Assembly: GCA_017654935.2 (NCBI GenBank)
Contig: CM065687.1
Location: 14,444,144-14,508,143, forward strand
Source: Phymorhynchus buccinoides
Lineage: Eukaryota; Mollusca; Gastropoda; Neogastropoda; Raphitomidae
Length of the DNA stretch: 64,000 nucleotides
Direction of reading: 5' to 3'
Shown: one piece after another, positions 34,451 to 49,810 of the stretch
How positions within the stretch are numbered: position 1 is the stretch's first letter
Layout of the letters: every line of letters begins with the position of its first letter
Notes under the pieces: generated by a model
Told to the model about the DNA's origin: nothing
Seen by the model: only the letters and a program-made list of their open reading frames with translations
Databases searched by the model: none
Position numbers and translations under genes: made by a program

Positions 34451-34854
34451 TGCTTTTGAACGGTGTTTACAACTAATGTGATTTCATCAGATTTATTTAG
34501 ACAGTGGAGTCAAATCGCATCGCATTGGAATCGAATCGTATACAGTATAGCAGCCCATAGCGTCTATTTTCAAAGAGAGTGAACAGTGAAAATAGAGAGT
34601 AACAGCACTGTTATAAAGTATACACGAATAACTGAACATAGATCAGCAAAGAAACTCTAAGGTTTAGCAATAATTATGGACACGGCAAAGAAATGAATAA
34701 AATGTCATCAGCTTCTAGCATGCATACATTTTTGTGCATGGGCCTTTGCATTGTTTATATGTCACAGGGACATTTGGAATCTGAGAGCATTCAGAATTCT
34801 GAATTTCTCCAGGAAGAGCCTGAATTTTCCAAAGCAAGTGGTTGCATGCTATTC

Positions 34855-34886
<32 letters not shown>

Positions 34887-35295
34887 TATGAATGTTTTAT
34901 TGAGGGTAAAAAGGATAAGCTACAATAGCTTCTTTGCACCTTGCCCTCTCACTCACACTCACATCAGGCAAAGACAAATTGACATAAAAAAGATCAAGTC
35001 AAGAAAATAAAACAAAAATTAATTAGCACATTAAATAATTGAAAAAGAATAAAAATGGGAATTAAAAACAAACATGGATAATAATAAGCAATGGTGAACA
35101 TGAATTGGTGGTTTGAGTTGATTACAAAACAAGGAAACAATTCTGAGACAAATCACAATTGTTCAGAATAATAGCACTTTTAAAGGGAAAAAAAGATAAG
35201 ATGGGAATATGAGAGGGGGAGAGAGATGGACAGAGGGGGGGGGGGATAGAGAGGGGGGGAGAGAAAGAGACATACATACAGGGAGACATGAGATT
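34451..35295. other. Non-coding start of copy 2
   Basis: No gene seen. (GA)n at about 34856-34879 and a purine-rich stretch at 35205-35275. Confidence 0.6.
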
Positions 35296-35299
35296 TACA

Positions 35300-36555
35300 A
35301 GAATCTTAGCATAAGTAGATGGCATTGGTAATGTTTACACAAACTCCAAAGGACAGAATGAAATTTTTCATTGAAGTTTTGTGTTTTCCCTGGCAGACAT
35401 CTTCGAAGCATCTGTGGGTGCCCAATCCTTTGGTACACCGGCTTCATTGCTTCTCCGATGTCAGCAGGAAGTGGATGGTCATGAGGGGGTTGCGTCAAGT
35501 TGTCTGCCCCTGCCCTGTTGAATGTGCACCATGACCGTGGGCCTTCAGGACACAAGGTGTGGTTGTGGTTGTCGTCGGTGCTCAGAAGAAGCTGGCCCAC
35601 ACTGCCCGCTGCATTCCCGCCAGGTCCCCCACGTTGGTTTTTATGGCGTTGCCATAATAGTTGGTGAGCTTCTTGATCCACGCATCAGTCAGCCTGCCAC
35701 GTCCGCCTGTTGGCTCACTTTGGGCCTTCTTCTGCTGTACAAGATTATGCAACGCAGTCCCAATTCTCTTGGTCACATGGTTGACACCCTCTAACTTTTC
35801 TATGGGGTAGCCATCATAGGGATCTGCCGCTATCACATGATAGTACGTTTTCACTTCACCATCACCGATCATTTATGTGTATCTGAATCCATGAAGATGA
35901 AGAGAACGCTGGAAAATCTTCAAAGCTCCCTCCATCTCCATGGCATTAGATGAACATTCAATGGTGATCTGGCACTTATCATGATGTTGGGCCACCCACT
36001 CTGCGTAGCCATCATCATCTGGTTTGGGACCCGATGCGCAAACCTGGCAGAAGTTGCTCAGTGTGATGAAGTCGATGATGAGGCCTGTCATGTTCTCGAT
36101 GACGGTGACAATGCCATTGTGGGATGAATGGCCTCTTTTGCCAGCTACCGTCGATAGAAACTGATGCATTTAGTATCCCGTCGTCATTCGGAACACCAAT
36201 GTTCATATTGCCGTACGTCTTGCGGATCTGGTCGGCGGCATCCTGGAGGTGCTTGTCTGCTGCCCGCTTTGCTCCCAAGTGAATCCTCTGCTTGTAAAAA
36301 ATACTAGGTTAGTTCACTCATGGGTGCTGGCATTCCCATCAAGGCAAACAGCCTCTTGATCTGGGAGAGGGAAATCCCAGTAGATGATGTGGCAGCGGTG
36401 ACCAGACGCCTGTTGATGTCATAGCCCGTATGGACAGTGCCGGACTTCTTCGATGTCCAGTCAGCAGACAGCTTCCCGCAATCAGTGCAGCGCAGTTCCA
36501 GCAGACAGGTAGAGCCCAAACGAAGCTCCTTCCCTCCTTCACGTACAGCCAGCAG
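35300..36555 (-). pseudogene. Mutator-like transposase domain relic, copy 2
   Basis: Same domain and same four breaks as 6870-8105, with a longer 3' part: after CPEGPRSWC and the ADIGEAM phrase it continues into VYQRIG, CLPGKTQNFNEKFHSVLWS, the conserved C-terminal block of these proteins. The in-frame TAA lies at about 35873-35875. The piece upstream of 36555 is preceded on the minus strand by GTTTGTTTACAG, a splice-acceptor-like sequence, and no earlier exon was found. These domains belong to DNA-transposon proteins. The relic cannot make a protein as it stands. Confidence 0.85.
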
Positions 36556-36609
36556 CTGTAAACAAACAAACAAAATTCAATTCCCTTTTCAGAAAGTCAG
36601 TGCAGTGAA

Positions 36610-37290
36610 TCTTACACACACAACAACAACATACAGTATTTATACGGCGCCGATTCTTGATAGAAATCAAATCAAAGCGCGCGCACACGTTAGCATTCAT
36701 AACGCATTCAAACAAAAATGCAATGCAAAGTGAACACACACGTATGGCATAAATGGTATACAGCAGAAACAGACCTAAAGGCAAGAGAGAGAAGAGAAAG
36801 AGAGTGGAGCCTCAATGACGGGGAACAGGTGGGTGTTGAGGTTAGATTTGAAAGCAGAGAGGGTCGGTCGCTGACGGTGGGGTGGGGGTGCTTTTGTGTG
36901 CGTGTGTTGCTTGTGTGTATATATATGTTGTCGTGAATAGATACCTTTTTTATGCTTGCAAATTGTGTGACAATGCATACTTGTATTAGACCTATGATTA
37001 TAAGTAGTAGTCGCAGTCATAATAGTAGTACCTAACCCCACCGAGGTGAATCAGCAGCAGCACAGAGTCTCCTCGGTTGGTTGCCTTCTGGCTGCCTAAC
37101 ATAGATAAGATTAGCTCCCCTTGGACTGCTGATTTCGGATTCTGCGACTTGAACAAGCCGGGGTGTGGTTGCTAGTTAGAACTCGCAATGAGCGGCGTGG
37201 GGGCAATGCGTTTAGGATAATTATGTATCACACTCCACTAACTGGGCAAATTGAACAGTCTTACCAGAGACCATTCTTTGTTGTTCAACT
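36610..37290. other. Non-coding, repeat-like
   Basis: Includes (CA) and (CAA) runs at about 36614-36631 and a TATATATATG stretch near 36918. The GGTCGGTCGCTGACGGTGGG segment looks like part of a dispersed repeat. No gene seen. Confidence 0.4.
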
Positions 37291-37294
37291 TAAT

Positions 37295-40325
<3,031 letters not shown>

Positions 40326-40329
40326 GTGT

Positions 40330-40745
40330 CCAAATCACTATTCCAACTAGTTTCTTAGACACATCATGACACAATGTAGTTTTTAACGTCCAAATCAGTA
40401 CTCAAACTAGTTTATTATACACATCATGACACAAAATAGTTTTCAACGTCCAAATCAGTATTTCAACTAGTTTCTTAGACACATCATGACACAATATAGT
40501 TTTTAAATGTCCAAATCAGTACTCAAACTAGTTTATTATACACATCATGACACAAAATAGTTTTCAATGCCCAAATCAGTATTTCAACTAGTTTCTTAGA
40601 CACATCATGACACAATATAGTTTTTAATGTCCAAATCAGTATTTCAATTAGTTTCTTAGACACATCATGACACAATATAGTTTTTAATGTCCAAATCAGT
40701 ACTCAAACTAGTTTATTATACAAACATCATGAGACAAAATAGTTT
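40330..40745. repeat. 61-bp tandem repeat, about seven units
   Basis: Regular units of ACTAGTTTCTTAGACACATC, ATGACACAATATAGTTTTTA and a TCCAAATCAGTA phrase. Two alternating variants occur (TTTCTTAGAC with ATTTCAACT, and TTTATTATAC with ACTCAAACT), hinting at a two-unit higher-order repeat. Confidence 0.9.
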
Positions 40746-41202
40746 TTAGCGCCAGAGTTGGGGGGGGTTTCTACGTCAGGCTGCATGTTGCGTCACAAGT
40801 AAAATAATTCTCAAATTCTTCTTCGCTGAGCGTGGCCACAATCAAACCCCGTGCTTAGAAAAAAGCCAACATTTCAGTTGCGGCTTTAGACGAGTTAGAG
40901 ACGAAAACGATATAGCCAAAACAGGTGAGAAAACTTTATTCTTCAAACTACAGTAGTCAACAAAGAAATGTTTCACGCAGTGAAAAACTTTTTGGGTGCG
41001 GGTAAGCTTATGTTAGATGTTTTTCCACCTTTGGACTGGAACCGCTAGGCTTATCTAATTTTCCGGTCACGTGATCAGTCAGAGAAGGGAACGTCATAGT
41101 TCCAGAACATTCCTTTTCCGCCAAACCTCAGCAGAGTAAGGTGGGTCTTACAATTTGTTCAGATTTTAATTTAACACTTCTTGCATCTGATCGTGCTTTG
41201 CT

Positions 41203-41850
41203 ATGGCTACAGTGCTTATTTTGGGCCATTCAGTATGCAGACGTTTACAGGAACACATTCAGTCAGCCACAGATACACGACTCAGATCTGATTTGAATTT
41301 AGCCAAGCAAGCAAACGTGCAGATTTTTGGCCAAGGCGGGTTGACTCTACGCCGGTTGATGGCCGATGGCGGCAGTTTGCTCAGCTCCATTTTGCAACAG
41401 TACCCTAAACCCAAGGTCGTAGTGTTGCAGCTAGGGGGTAACGATTTCACAACATCGCTTTCCCCTGACGAATTTGCACTACAGCTTTTAGCCTTTGCAG
41501 GTCTGTTGCATGGTAGGTACGACGTGCAACGAATTATTGTGTGCACACTCCTGCCACGCTTCCCTGCCATACATGGTGGCCACAGAGCAATGACCCGACA
41601 AGCGGCCAACCGTTACTGTACGTGGGCAGCAGCAGTGAACGCTGCCCTGCTACAACAAGCAGCTGACATAGCGACTTATGTTACAGTGTGGCCACACAAC
41701 CACAAATTTTCTTTCTCCACTGAGCATCATGAAAGAAGCCGGCGGCTGTTCGGAGCCGATGGCATACACCTGTCCCGACAAGGACAATATCATTTCTATA
41801 AATCTGTGCGAGGCGCTCTCATTCAAGCACTCAAATCTCTCTCACCTTAG
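41203..41850 (+). CDS. SGNH/GDSL-like hydrolase ORF (215 aa), probably element-associated
   Basis: Intact 215-residue ORF with all SGNH-hydrolase blocks in order. Block I is LGHSVCRRL at 7-15 with the presumed catalytic Ser10. Block II is GQGG at 43-46, block III GGND at 78-81 (oxyanion-hole Asn80), and block V DGIHLS at 186-191 with the catalytic Asp and His. Such enzymes are esterases or lipases, and short versions like this recur in invertebrate genomes, sometimes inside retroelements; the substrate here is unknown. There is no signal peptide, so it would be cytoplasmic. The first ATG gives a start compatible with the fold. It is flanked by two unrelated tandem arrays about 460 bp upstream and 100 bp downstream. 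The copy 1 version is broken by indels. Confidence 0.75.
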   Translation: MATVLILGHSVCRRLQEHIQSATDTRLRSDLNLAKQANVQIFGQGGLTLRRLMADGGSLLSSILQQYPKPKVVVLQLGGNDFTTSLSPDEFALQLLAFAGLLHGRYDVQRIIVCTLLPRFPAIHGGHRAMTRQAANRYCTWAAAVNAALLQQAADIATYVTVWPHNHKFSFSTEHHERSRRLFGADGIHLSRQGQYHFYKSVRGALIQALKSLSP

Positions 41851-41949
41851 AAGCAGGTGCCGACTTAATATCATCCATTCCAGGCGTTTGTGTTGTGCTG
41901 CCAATGCATGCAAGCAAGTCACACACAACAACAACAAAACAACAACACA

Positions 41950-42465
41950 CAGTTGGGCTATTCCAGATGGGTACCACCTCACTTATTTGTTGTCTGGGTA
42001 CTACCTTGCATACATTCTGGATGGGTACCACATTGCATGACTGCAAGCAGCACATATTTAGTTGTCTGGGTACTACATTCCAGATGGGTGCATGACTGCA
42101 AGCATCACATATTTAGTTGTCTGGGTACTACATTCCGGACGGGTACCAACTTGCATGACTGCAAGTCTCATATTTGCTGGGTACTGCATTCCGTATAGGT
42201 ACCACCTTGCATTGACTGCAAGCCTCATTGGTTGTCTGGGTACTACATTCCGGATGGGTACCACCTTGCATTACTGCAAGCCTCATATTTTGTTGTCTGG
42301 GTACTACATTCCGGATGGGTACCACCTTGCATGACTGCAAGCCTCATGTTTTGTTGCGGTATTACATTCCGGATGGGTACCACCCTACATTACTGCAAGC
42401 CCCATATTTATTTGTTAAGGTACTACATTCCGGATGGGTACCACCTTGCATGACTGCAAGCCTCA
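41950..42465. repeat. Tandem repeat of about 60 bp after the SGNH ORF
   Basis: About eight to nine units of GGGTACTACATTCCGGATGG, ACCACCTTGCATGACTGCAA and GCCTCATATTTTGTTGTCT. Later units are the most regular. Not related by sequence to the array at 40330-40745 despite the similar period. Confidence 0.9.
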
Positions 42466-42689
42466 CTACTCTACAACTTTCTGATATGTCGCTCCCCCTG
42501 CGGCCTTTCTATCGTCACAGGTTAACGATGAGATGGATAGGCATGTCGGTAATCCCTGAAAAATAATATATTTTCTTTCACAGTTATGAGAAGGGCGGCC
42601 ACAGCCACCTCCATTTTGACACTTAGGACATAGACAACCATGACGGCAGATATATCATTTCTGGCCAGATATAATTTCTTTTTTCTCAG

Positions 42690-42910
42690 ATGCCGAAGCA
42701 CCACCCACAGAAAAGGTCGTCAAGGCGAACGTCATCGTCCCCATATGCCACGGCACGAAAGGACACCACAGGGGCACAGAAAGCTCCTGCTGAGAAAGCC
42801 CCTGCCAAGGGGCGTAAAGACACAGCAGTGACACAGACAGCCCCTGCTGAGAAGGCCGCTGCAGAGCCGGCAACGGACGCATATATAACTATACTTCATC
42901 TGTCAGCTTA
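42690..42910 (+). other. Possible Lys/Ala/Pro-rich exon
   Basis: After TTTTTTCTCAG, one frame reads EAPPTEKVVKANVIVP and another, from about 42750, reads GAQKAPAEKAPAKGRKDTAV with a second APAEKA repeat, ending at a stop near 42910. Comparison with copy 1 suggests one small indel separates the two frames. Composition resembles a disordered basic tail. No known family recognised; the distance to the SGNH ORF (about 840 bp) allows a shared transcript but does not show it. Confidence 0.4.
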
Positions 42911-45289
42911 GAATGAAAGTGTTCATGGCGGTTTCACCCACAAAGAGATACAGGTTAAGGGAGATAATCAGTTCCGAACATTCAAGGAACATAGGACAAT
43001 AGGTCATGGCTAGACCAATTTTCCTATAACATTTCAATGTATGTCATATTGTTTATAGATTCTCGGAGCAAACGGAAGTCATGTCATGCGCAATCGATAC
43101 TTTATGTTTGATCAATGTGTTTTATTTTATTTGGGTAATCATTCGCTCATTATCTGGTTCATATGTTTGACCAATGTGTTTTAGTTTAATTTGTTAATTC
43201 ATTCGCTCATCTAGTTATCATATGTTGGTATTTCAAATTCACTAAACGTGGAAGCAACTGCAAATATCTTTCGCTGAGAGCCGATTTAAAACGATTTTTC
43301 ACCAAGAGCCCGGATATCTCCTTCAGTGTGCATTACGCCAACATATAAGTACCTGTCAGCACGCATGTCAATATGCATAGAATAATGTAAAATAGTACAC
43401 TCATTTGATTACAACTGTTGGCACAAGCAACAAGGAAACTATGTAAACAATGCGTTTCCTTTAATGTTTTTTTCACCACGATTATGAGAGAATGTGGTCA
43501 CTTTTGCACATCTAAGACACTCTTATAATCATATGGAAAGTTCACACTATTAATCACCCTTAAAAAATGGAGTCAAGAAAAATCAACACAATGGCAATGT
43601 TAAATAAGGACTTGAGCGAAATGAGGGGAATTATAGCGCAAACTGTAATCAAGATATAATTTCAAAAAAAGATAAAATTATACAAATACTGGGCAAAGGT
43701 GAAGTTTAGGTACCCCTCATAATTATGGTCTTGGCTTTCAAACTCAATGCCGGTTCAATACAGTTGTCTTTTTATATTGTGAAAATAACCATAGCCCAGC
43801 ACTAACTTTATCTCTTACCCTATATATATAAATTAATTCAATTCTTACCCAAGCAAAGCAAAACATTGCTTTTTATTGAATTTGTTTATGAGAAAATTCG
43901 AGGGGGGAGAGGTGGGGTACCGAAACTAAAACAATGAAATAGAAACACCCGATGGTGCTGATGGGACCCAGAGACGCTCTCCACTGACTTGCCATACCAA
44001 CACAAGAGCAGGCCTAAACCAGCCTTGGAAGCCTGTGCTATGTTATGTAGGTGTAGGCATGCACGGGACATTCCATTAAGCATGCAAGGCATATACCTGC
44101 TTTCGACTTAGTGACCAATTAGATATGACGCGAAGGAGTCCTTGTGAAAGTGTCCCATGGGTGTCCCAGCCCGTTTTTCATGACTGCAGAGCCCACCGGC
44201 AAAAACACCACCACTCAGAAAGCTACTAGTGTTGCACTACATCTTTTATTGATCAGCTATTTAGGGTGGCCTTCCCCCAAATTGCAACTTTTAAGTAAAT
44301 TAGCTTATCACAGTTTTAATTATCATTTTAACATTATTCAGGTCAAGCGTTTGTGAAGAAAATTCTTTCCATTAAATGTTGGAAAAGTCTGTTGTTCCAA
44401 TATGCCCTAGACCGTTCTAGCAAAATAGAGAAGAAAAACAGTTTCCAAAGCAGCAGTGCACTTTGCACTTTGAACCCCCTCCCTCCACCCCCCCCCCCCC
44501 CCCCTCCCCCCCCCACCTCTAAAAACAACAACAACAAAACCCGGTGGAACAACAACAGCATAATCTTTACGATTTCACTATCATCCTCATCTGGACAAAA
44601 TGGATGGTCAATTGTTGGTTCAGAAATTGAGTGTAGTGCGAAAGGTTTGAAGGTAATGCCAATGGAAAGAAATGATAATACTTATTTACAGGGAATAGAT
44701 AGCTGGCTGACAACTGAACTTTACTGTGACACTCCCCTATTCTGGAGGGCTTCTCTCAAAGTAAGTTGCTTTGACATTTTGTGTGTGTAGAACTTTTTAA
44801 ATCATCTTCAAAAAATGTCCACTATACTAATTCTTCATAACACAAACAAGAGCATGGTTATTAAAAGTTCTCCGGATCCTTTCTGATGTTTATAATTGAT
44901 GAAGACCAACGCTGATCAAAATATTGCCTTGGCTGGTAGGGCCTACCTACTATTGACAAAGCAGTATCAAGACCATTGACTGTGTGCTTTCCAGTGAATG
45001 AAATCCTCAAGCCTTTAAAATAGGCCTATCAACTGTTGGTGAATAAAGAAACATCTTCAAGTGACAGTCCGGATCATCCATTTGCTCGCACTCACAATTT
45101 GAACGGTGGTGTAATGATGAAAGGTTTGTTTGGTTGATATCGGTGGGGTTTTTTAATGTTTGTTTATTGTTTTGTATTTGTTTTTAATAATATTATTGTC
45201 ACAGACTGAGAGAAACCAGTGGAGACAGACAACAACAACAACAGCAACAACAAAAAACTCAATTGCGAGAGTAATTACTGTACTGTTTT
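42911..45289. other. Mostly non-coding; one conserved 60-codon stretch
   Basis: Holds a C-rich run at about 44480-44515. From about 44570 to 44760 an open stretch reading GQNGWSIVGSEIECSAKGL is conserved with copy 1 and ends at CTCAAA|GTAAGTTG, a good splice donor that is lost in copy 1. No clear acceptor in frame. May be an exon of an unknown gene or chance. Confidence 0.3.
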
Positions 45290-45550
45290 TGTTGTTGTTG
45301 ATGATGATTATGTTTGATAATTATGATGATGATAATGACTCCTAGTGATAATGATGATGATTGATAATGTTGATAATAATGTTGTTGTTAAAGAGGATGA
45401 TGATGATTGTGATGATGATGACAATGTTGTTGGTGATGATGAGGATGGTGATAATTTTGTTGTTGATGAGGATTATGATGATGGTGATGACGATGATGAT
45501 GGAAAATAATGATGATGATGATGATGGAAAATCATGAGGACAATGATGAT
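45290..45550. repeat. (GAT)n-rich microsatellite
   Basis: GATGATGATTATG-type trinucleotide repeats, degenerate. It lies 200 bp downstream of the receptor stop; the copy 1 equivalent is at about 17085-17320. Confidence 0.9.
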
Positions 45551-45762
45551 GGATAATGATATACACTCGTTCCATTTGTCGTGTACCAATCAGATAAGTT
45601 TGGCAGTGTATCATAAAAGCTACAATAACATTATCTCCCATTTCACGACCAGGTAGGGCTTACAGCACCAACAGCAAACACAAGGGTGGAAACTTAACAA
45701 CTGCATTAACTGTGAGAGCTGGGCCTGAAAAACAGCAATGTATATGTTGTTTTGTATTGAAC

Positions 45763-48700
45763 TCATAGTTTGTTTGGTACTTTGCTTGTTTGCTTGCTGA
45801 ATTGTTTGTTTCTGCCACACCTGGTTTTCAGAGCATCCAGCAATGTCTTGTCCTTGGACTGCTGTCGATGCTGCAGGACAATGTTCACCAGGATGAGAGC
45901 TGGATTCAGGGCTGAGTTGAGGGGCAGCAGGAACACCACCATGGCATTGTAGACCCCGTGCACCATCACACTCTGTGACACCACCGTCCTGACAAGACCC
46001 AGCCACACCCAGCACAGCGCATCTGTGCCTGCCACAGCCCTCATCAGCTGCACCGCGCAATACACCCGTCTCCTGCTGGGCTCCAGAGCCAGCTGAAAAC
46101 GTGGGGTGCTAATCTGCACAACAATTAAACCGGCTATGATGATGGCAGAGATGATAGCATTAATGACGATTATAGCCGTGAACCACTGGAAACCTCGGTG
46201 AAAACGAAAGTGGTCGAACAAGGCCAGGCGACACAAACCAGACTGACCCTGGACACCCCAGTGGGACAGACCAGGGAGAAAAGGTACAGTGGACAACAGA
46301 ATTCCAACAAACCAGGTGGATACACACACAACACGTATCACACGTTGGTTGTTTCTCTGTGATTGTCTGGAGTGATGCAGAACGATCATGTGATTGACAG
46401 TGATTAGAAATACAACACCGATTGAAACCACACTGGACAACACAGACAGAAAACCAGTGACTTTGCACATCGGACTGCCGGTCCACTTCTGTTCCATCTG
46501 GACATAACGTCCGTGGAAGGTGTAGTCTGCAATGAGGGCAGCACTGACATGGCAGCCCATGAAGATGTTGGCCATGTTCAGGTGGACAATGGTGGACACA
46601 AAGTCACCTCCAAGGGTTTCCTTGATGGCAAACATCACGGTGATACAAACCAGGTTACCCACAATGGCGAACACGGCCATCACCCAAAACACAGTCCTGT
46701 GCATTGCAGAGGGCAGCAGTCTGTCACACGAGGGAAGGATGCCCTGAGGAAAAAAGCACTCAATGTCATGCCAGTCTTCAGGGAGGACGTTCTGGCAGCA
46801 AAACCTGTGGTTGGAGGACAGAATAGTTTCCAAATGATCTGAACGTGATAAAATGTCAAATGAAAAATAATGCAAAAAGTTTCCTCTGATATCCAGCATT
46901 TTGAGTTGTGGCACGTTTTTGAAAGTAAGAGGACCAATAGTTTCTATCACAGAAAAAGATAAATTTAAACCCGTTGTACGGGGTAAATACAATCCATTGT
47001 CAAGTACACTAACGTGTGTCTGTGATAGATCCAGTTTCGTTAAGGAATGTAAGCTGATTCCCTTGATTTCATTCTTCACTTCACTTAGTGGATTATTTGT
47101 CAACAAAAGAACTCTTAAATTTATTGACGCTTTAAGAACAGTCACATCAAGAGTTTCAATAATGTTATTGGACAAATCAACGAACTGCAGATTTACCAGC
47201 TTCACTGCAGATACGTTTAGTAAGGAACAATGTGCCAAATCAAGAAACACCAGATACCAATTGTGTGTGAAATCAGCCGGTGACATTCCTGATCCAGAGG
47301 CATGAACCTGTCGAAGGTTGGAGAAGACATCAGCAGAGATACGATGCCTGCAGTGAACAGAGAAACCCCAGCACACACAGCCCTGGGGGCAGGTTCTGTC
47401 ACACAGCAGTTCATCATCCCGCTGTGGACACTGACCCCAGCCGTCACACAGGTGATCTCCGTGCACACACACACTGGACGACCGGCAACGATACAAACCA
47501 GGACATGTCACTGTCTCACAGCCTTGTTCATCCTCTCCATTGATACAGTCAGAATAGCCATTGCAGCGCGTGTAGAAAGGCAGGCAGTAGGTCCATTCGC
47601 CTGTACAGCTGTAGTGGCTCACTGGACAATAGTGGTCAGTGGTCATTACTCGCTGGTGAAAGTAGCCTGTGCCGTCTAGGTCAATGTGAAGTCTGCGCCC
47701 GTAGCTTACCTTTTGTTCTGGAGGTATGTATGTGGTGGTTCTGTCCCTTCCGTATTTGTGTGTGTTCCAAAAATTGTACACTTCATCAGAATCGTCCAGA
47801 CAGTCTGAAAATTCATTGCTATATTGAAAGTTTGACACACACTGGCCGTTATTACAGTGGAAATTAGAACAAAATGGATGTTGACAGAAATCCTCGTCAC
47901 TGTGGTCAGGACAGTCGTGCCTGAAGTCACACACTACAGTGTAGGGAATTGGGGTCCTTTCACCATCATCACATGTGAACACAGAGTACCAATACTTCAC
48001 TGCTTCTTCAAGTGCAGCAATTTGTTTTTCCTGTGTGTCCATCAGTTTTGTTAAAGGAAAATGGACACTGCAAGAACTCTGTTTTCCAGCAATGACTACT
48101 GAAGTCACATTTCAAGAAAAAGTGCACTACATGATCTGATGAACAAAGAAATAACACCTGCTGCGTATTTCTGTGTATGGACTGGACAGACTGTGTATGG
48201 TGATGGACAATTTGCAGAGCAAAATAACCTGGGGAGGGCAACTTTCTTTCACAGAGCGCAAGCCTGTTCATCTTCCAGGTAGATGGATTGTTGAAGTAAA
48301 AAGAAATCCATGGTATTTCCTTAAGAAAGTAACACCGCTCAGAATTTACATATTCTTGAATACTTTCAGGGACATCAAATGTTAAATGATTAACGTTGTA
48401 GATCAGTGTCTTGTCCGCCCAGTGACGAAATGTGCGGTACAGAAAATGCATGTTGAACCATCCGATCATCATACCGAAGAAACTGTCAATTGTTAAGGAA
48501 TTTTCAAAAATAGGTGATGAATCCATTTGTTCTCTTTGTGTTTTTATTGAAGCTAATCCAGCGCCCATGCTTTGACACTTGTAAACAAAGGACGTTTGGT
48601 AATCTGCGATATCCAGTGAAATCAACTTGAAACACTTGTTGGTGGAAGCCACCATCCCCTGGCACTGAGGACTGCTGAAGGGACAGTGCTCTGTCTCATC

Positions 48701-49810
48701 CTGACCACTGTCACACTGCACGTGCTGATTACAATGCACGTGACGCTGAAACCTGAAGTAATGGTCCACAGAGCAGTTGAGTGAACCAGAAGGCAGCACC
48801 TGGGGCTGATGTGCTTCAGGCAACATGGAGAAGTACAGTCTGAAGCCTTCATGGTACGATTTTTCATATCCGCAAGTGATTCGAAGTGATAATGGGAATA
48901 CTTTAGGCATTGTAAAAAGCTGAAGATAGATGTGACCATAGGCGGGTTTAGTTGCTTTCAGTTTTCTGTACGAGACATCCATTACAGTTAGATGCCTTTG
49001 TCTGTTATGACTTTGCACTTGCTGGACGCTGACCACTGTAACATGTCCAGCAGGTCCGTTCAGCTTTTGTTTGAAATATCTTGTAGCAGGATCGGACTTT
49101 AAAATAGGCATGATGAGATAACCAGTATGCCTTGTTATATACTGCAATATAAAATTTAACTGTTTGATTATACTGAGAGCAATTTCTGCCAGAGGATTGC
49201 TGGTGCTTAAAATGAAAGTGCTCTGTTTTGTAGATTCAAAAAATGTTTCTTCCAAGCTATGATACTTACATCTGATTTTCAGCTGGTAAAATCTCCCATC
49301 ATATATCACTGGGCTGAAATGAGTAGAGTTACACCAGTAAACCAATCTTCTCACACGAACACGAAGATACAATTTCTGCGGTGTTCTGACATGAAGCTTG
49401 CAGAAGGACGTGGAATGTCCACAGAAGCCGTGGATCACCCCGGGCAGTGCAGGGAACCGGGGCAGACTGTGCTTACAGTCTGAGGCATTGGTCTGCACGG
49501 CAGTGTGGTTGGGGAATGCCTGGTTCTTGGGGCACTGCACGCCAGGGCACAAGGCACAGAGGACCTGGGTAGCACCAGTAGTGTGAAGACTAAGGGTGTT
49601 GTCTGGACTGTGTACACCGTTTTCCGTGTTCTGTGGACCATTGGTAGAGTGTCGACTGAGGATGTTGCCTGTTGTTTTTTGCAGTGCTTTAACAAAGAGA
49701 TAATATATCAGTTTTAACTCATCACCAGAAATTAAATGCGTGTCCTGTGCCCCAGTATACAGGGCAAGGGACTGTGAGCTTGTCTTAGTCTGTTTTTGTA
49801 CTTTGCTCAA
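45763..49810 (-). CDS. GRL101-like receptor (LDLa/CTLD/LRR/7TM), copy 2, frameshifted
   Basis: Counterpart of 17547-21613. Residues 1-600 read from 49810 in one frame to 48008, then the rest from about 48030 in another frame to a stop at 45763. One extra base in an A/T run at about 48021-48030 causes the switch. The 7TM half is uninterrupted: helix 1 with VGNLV, helix 2 LNMANIFMG, the helix 3 disulfide Cys in SPMCKV, helix 3 end ITVNHMIVL, helix 4 TWFVG, helix 6 ALCWVWLG, helix 7 PLNSALNPALI. Helix 2 Asp, D/ERY, the Pro of CWxP and the Tyr of NPxxY are therefore all absent. The LRR cap here is canonical (CPQGCVCW). LDLa 3 lacks its fourth and sixth Cys. Protein differences from copy 1 cluster at about 45-145, 168-180, 236-255 and 400-410. 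No signal peptide in this exon. Confidence 0.87.

Noticed and set aside
36902..36936. TATATATATG next to GT-rich sequence as a promoter
   Set aside because: It lies in simple sequence with no gene in a suitable position.
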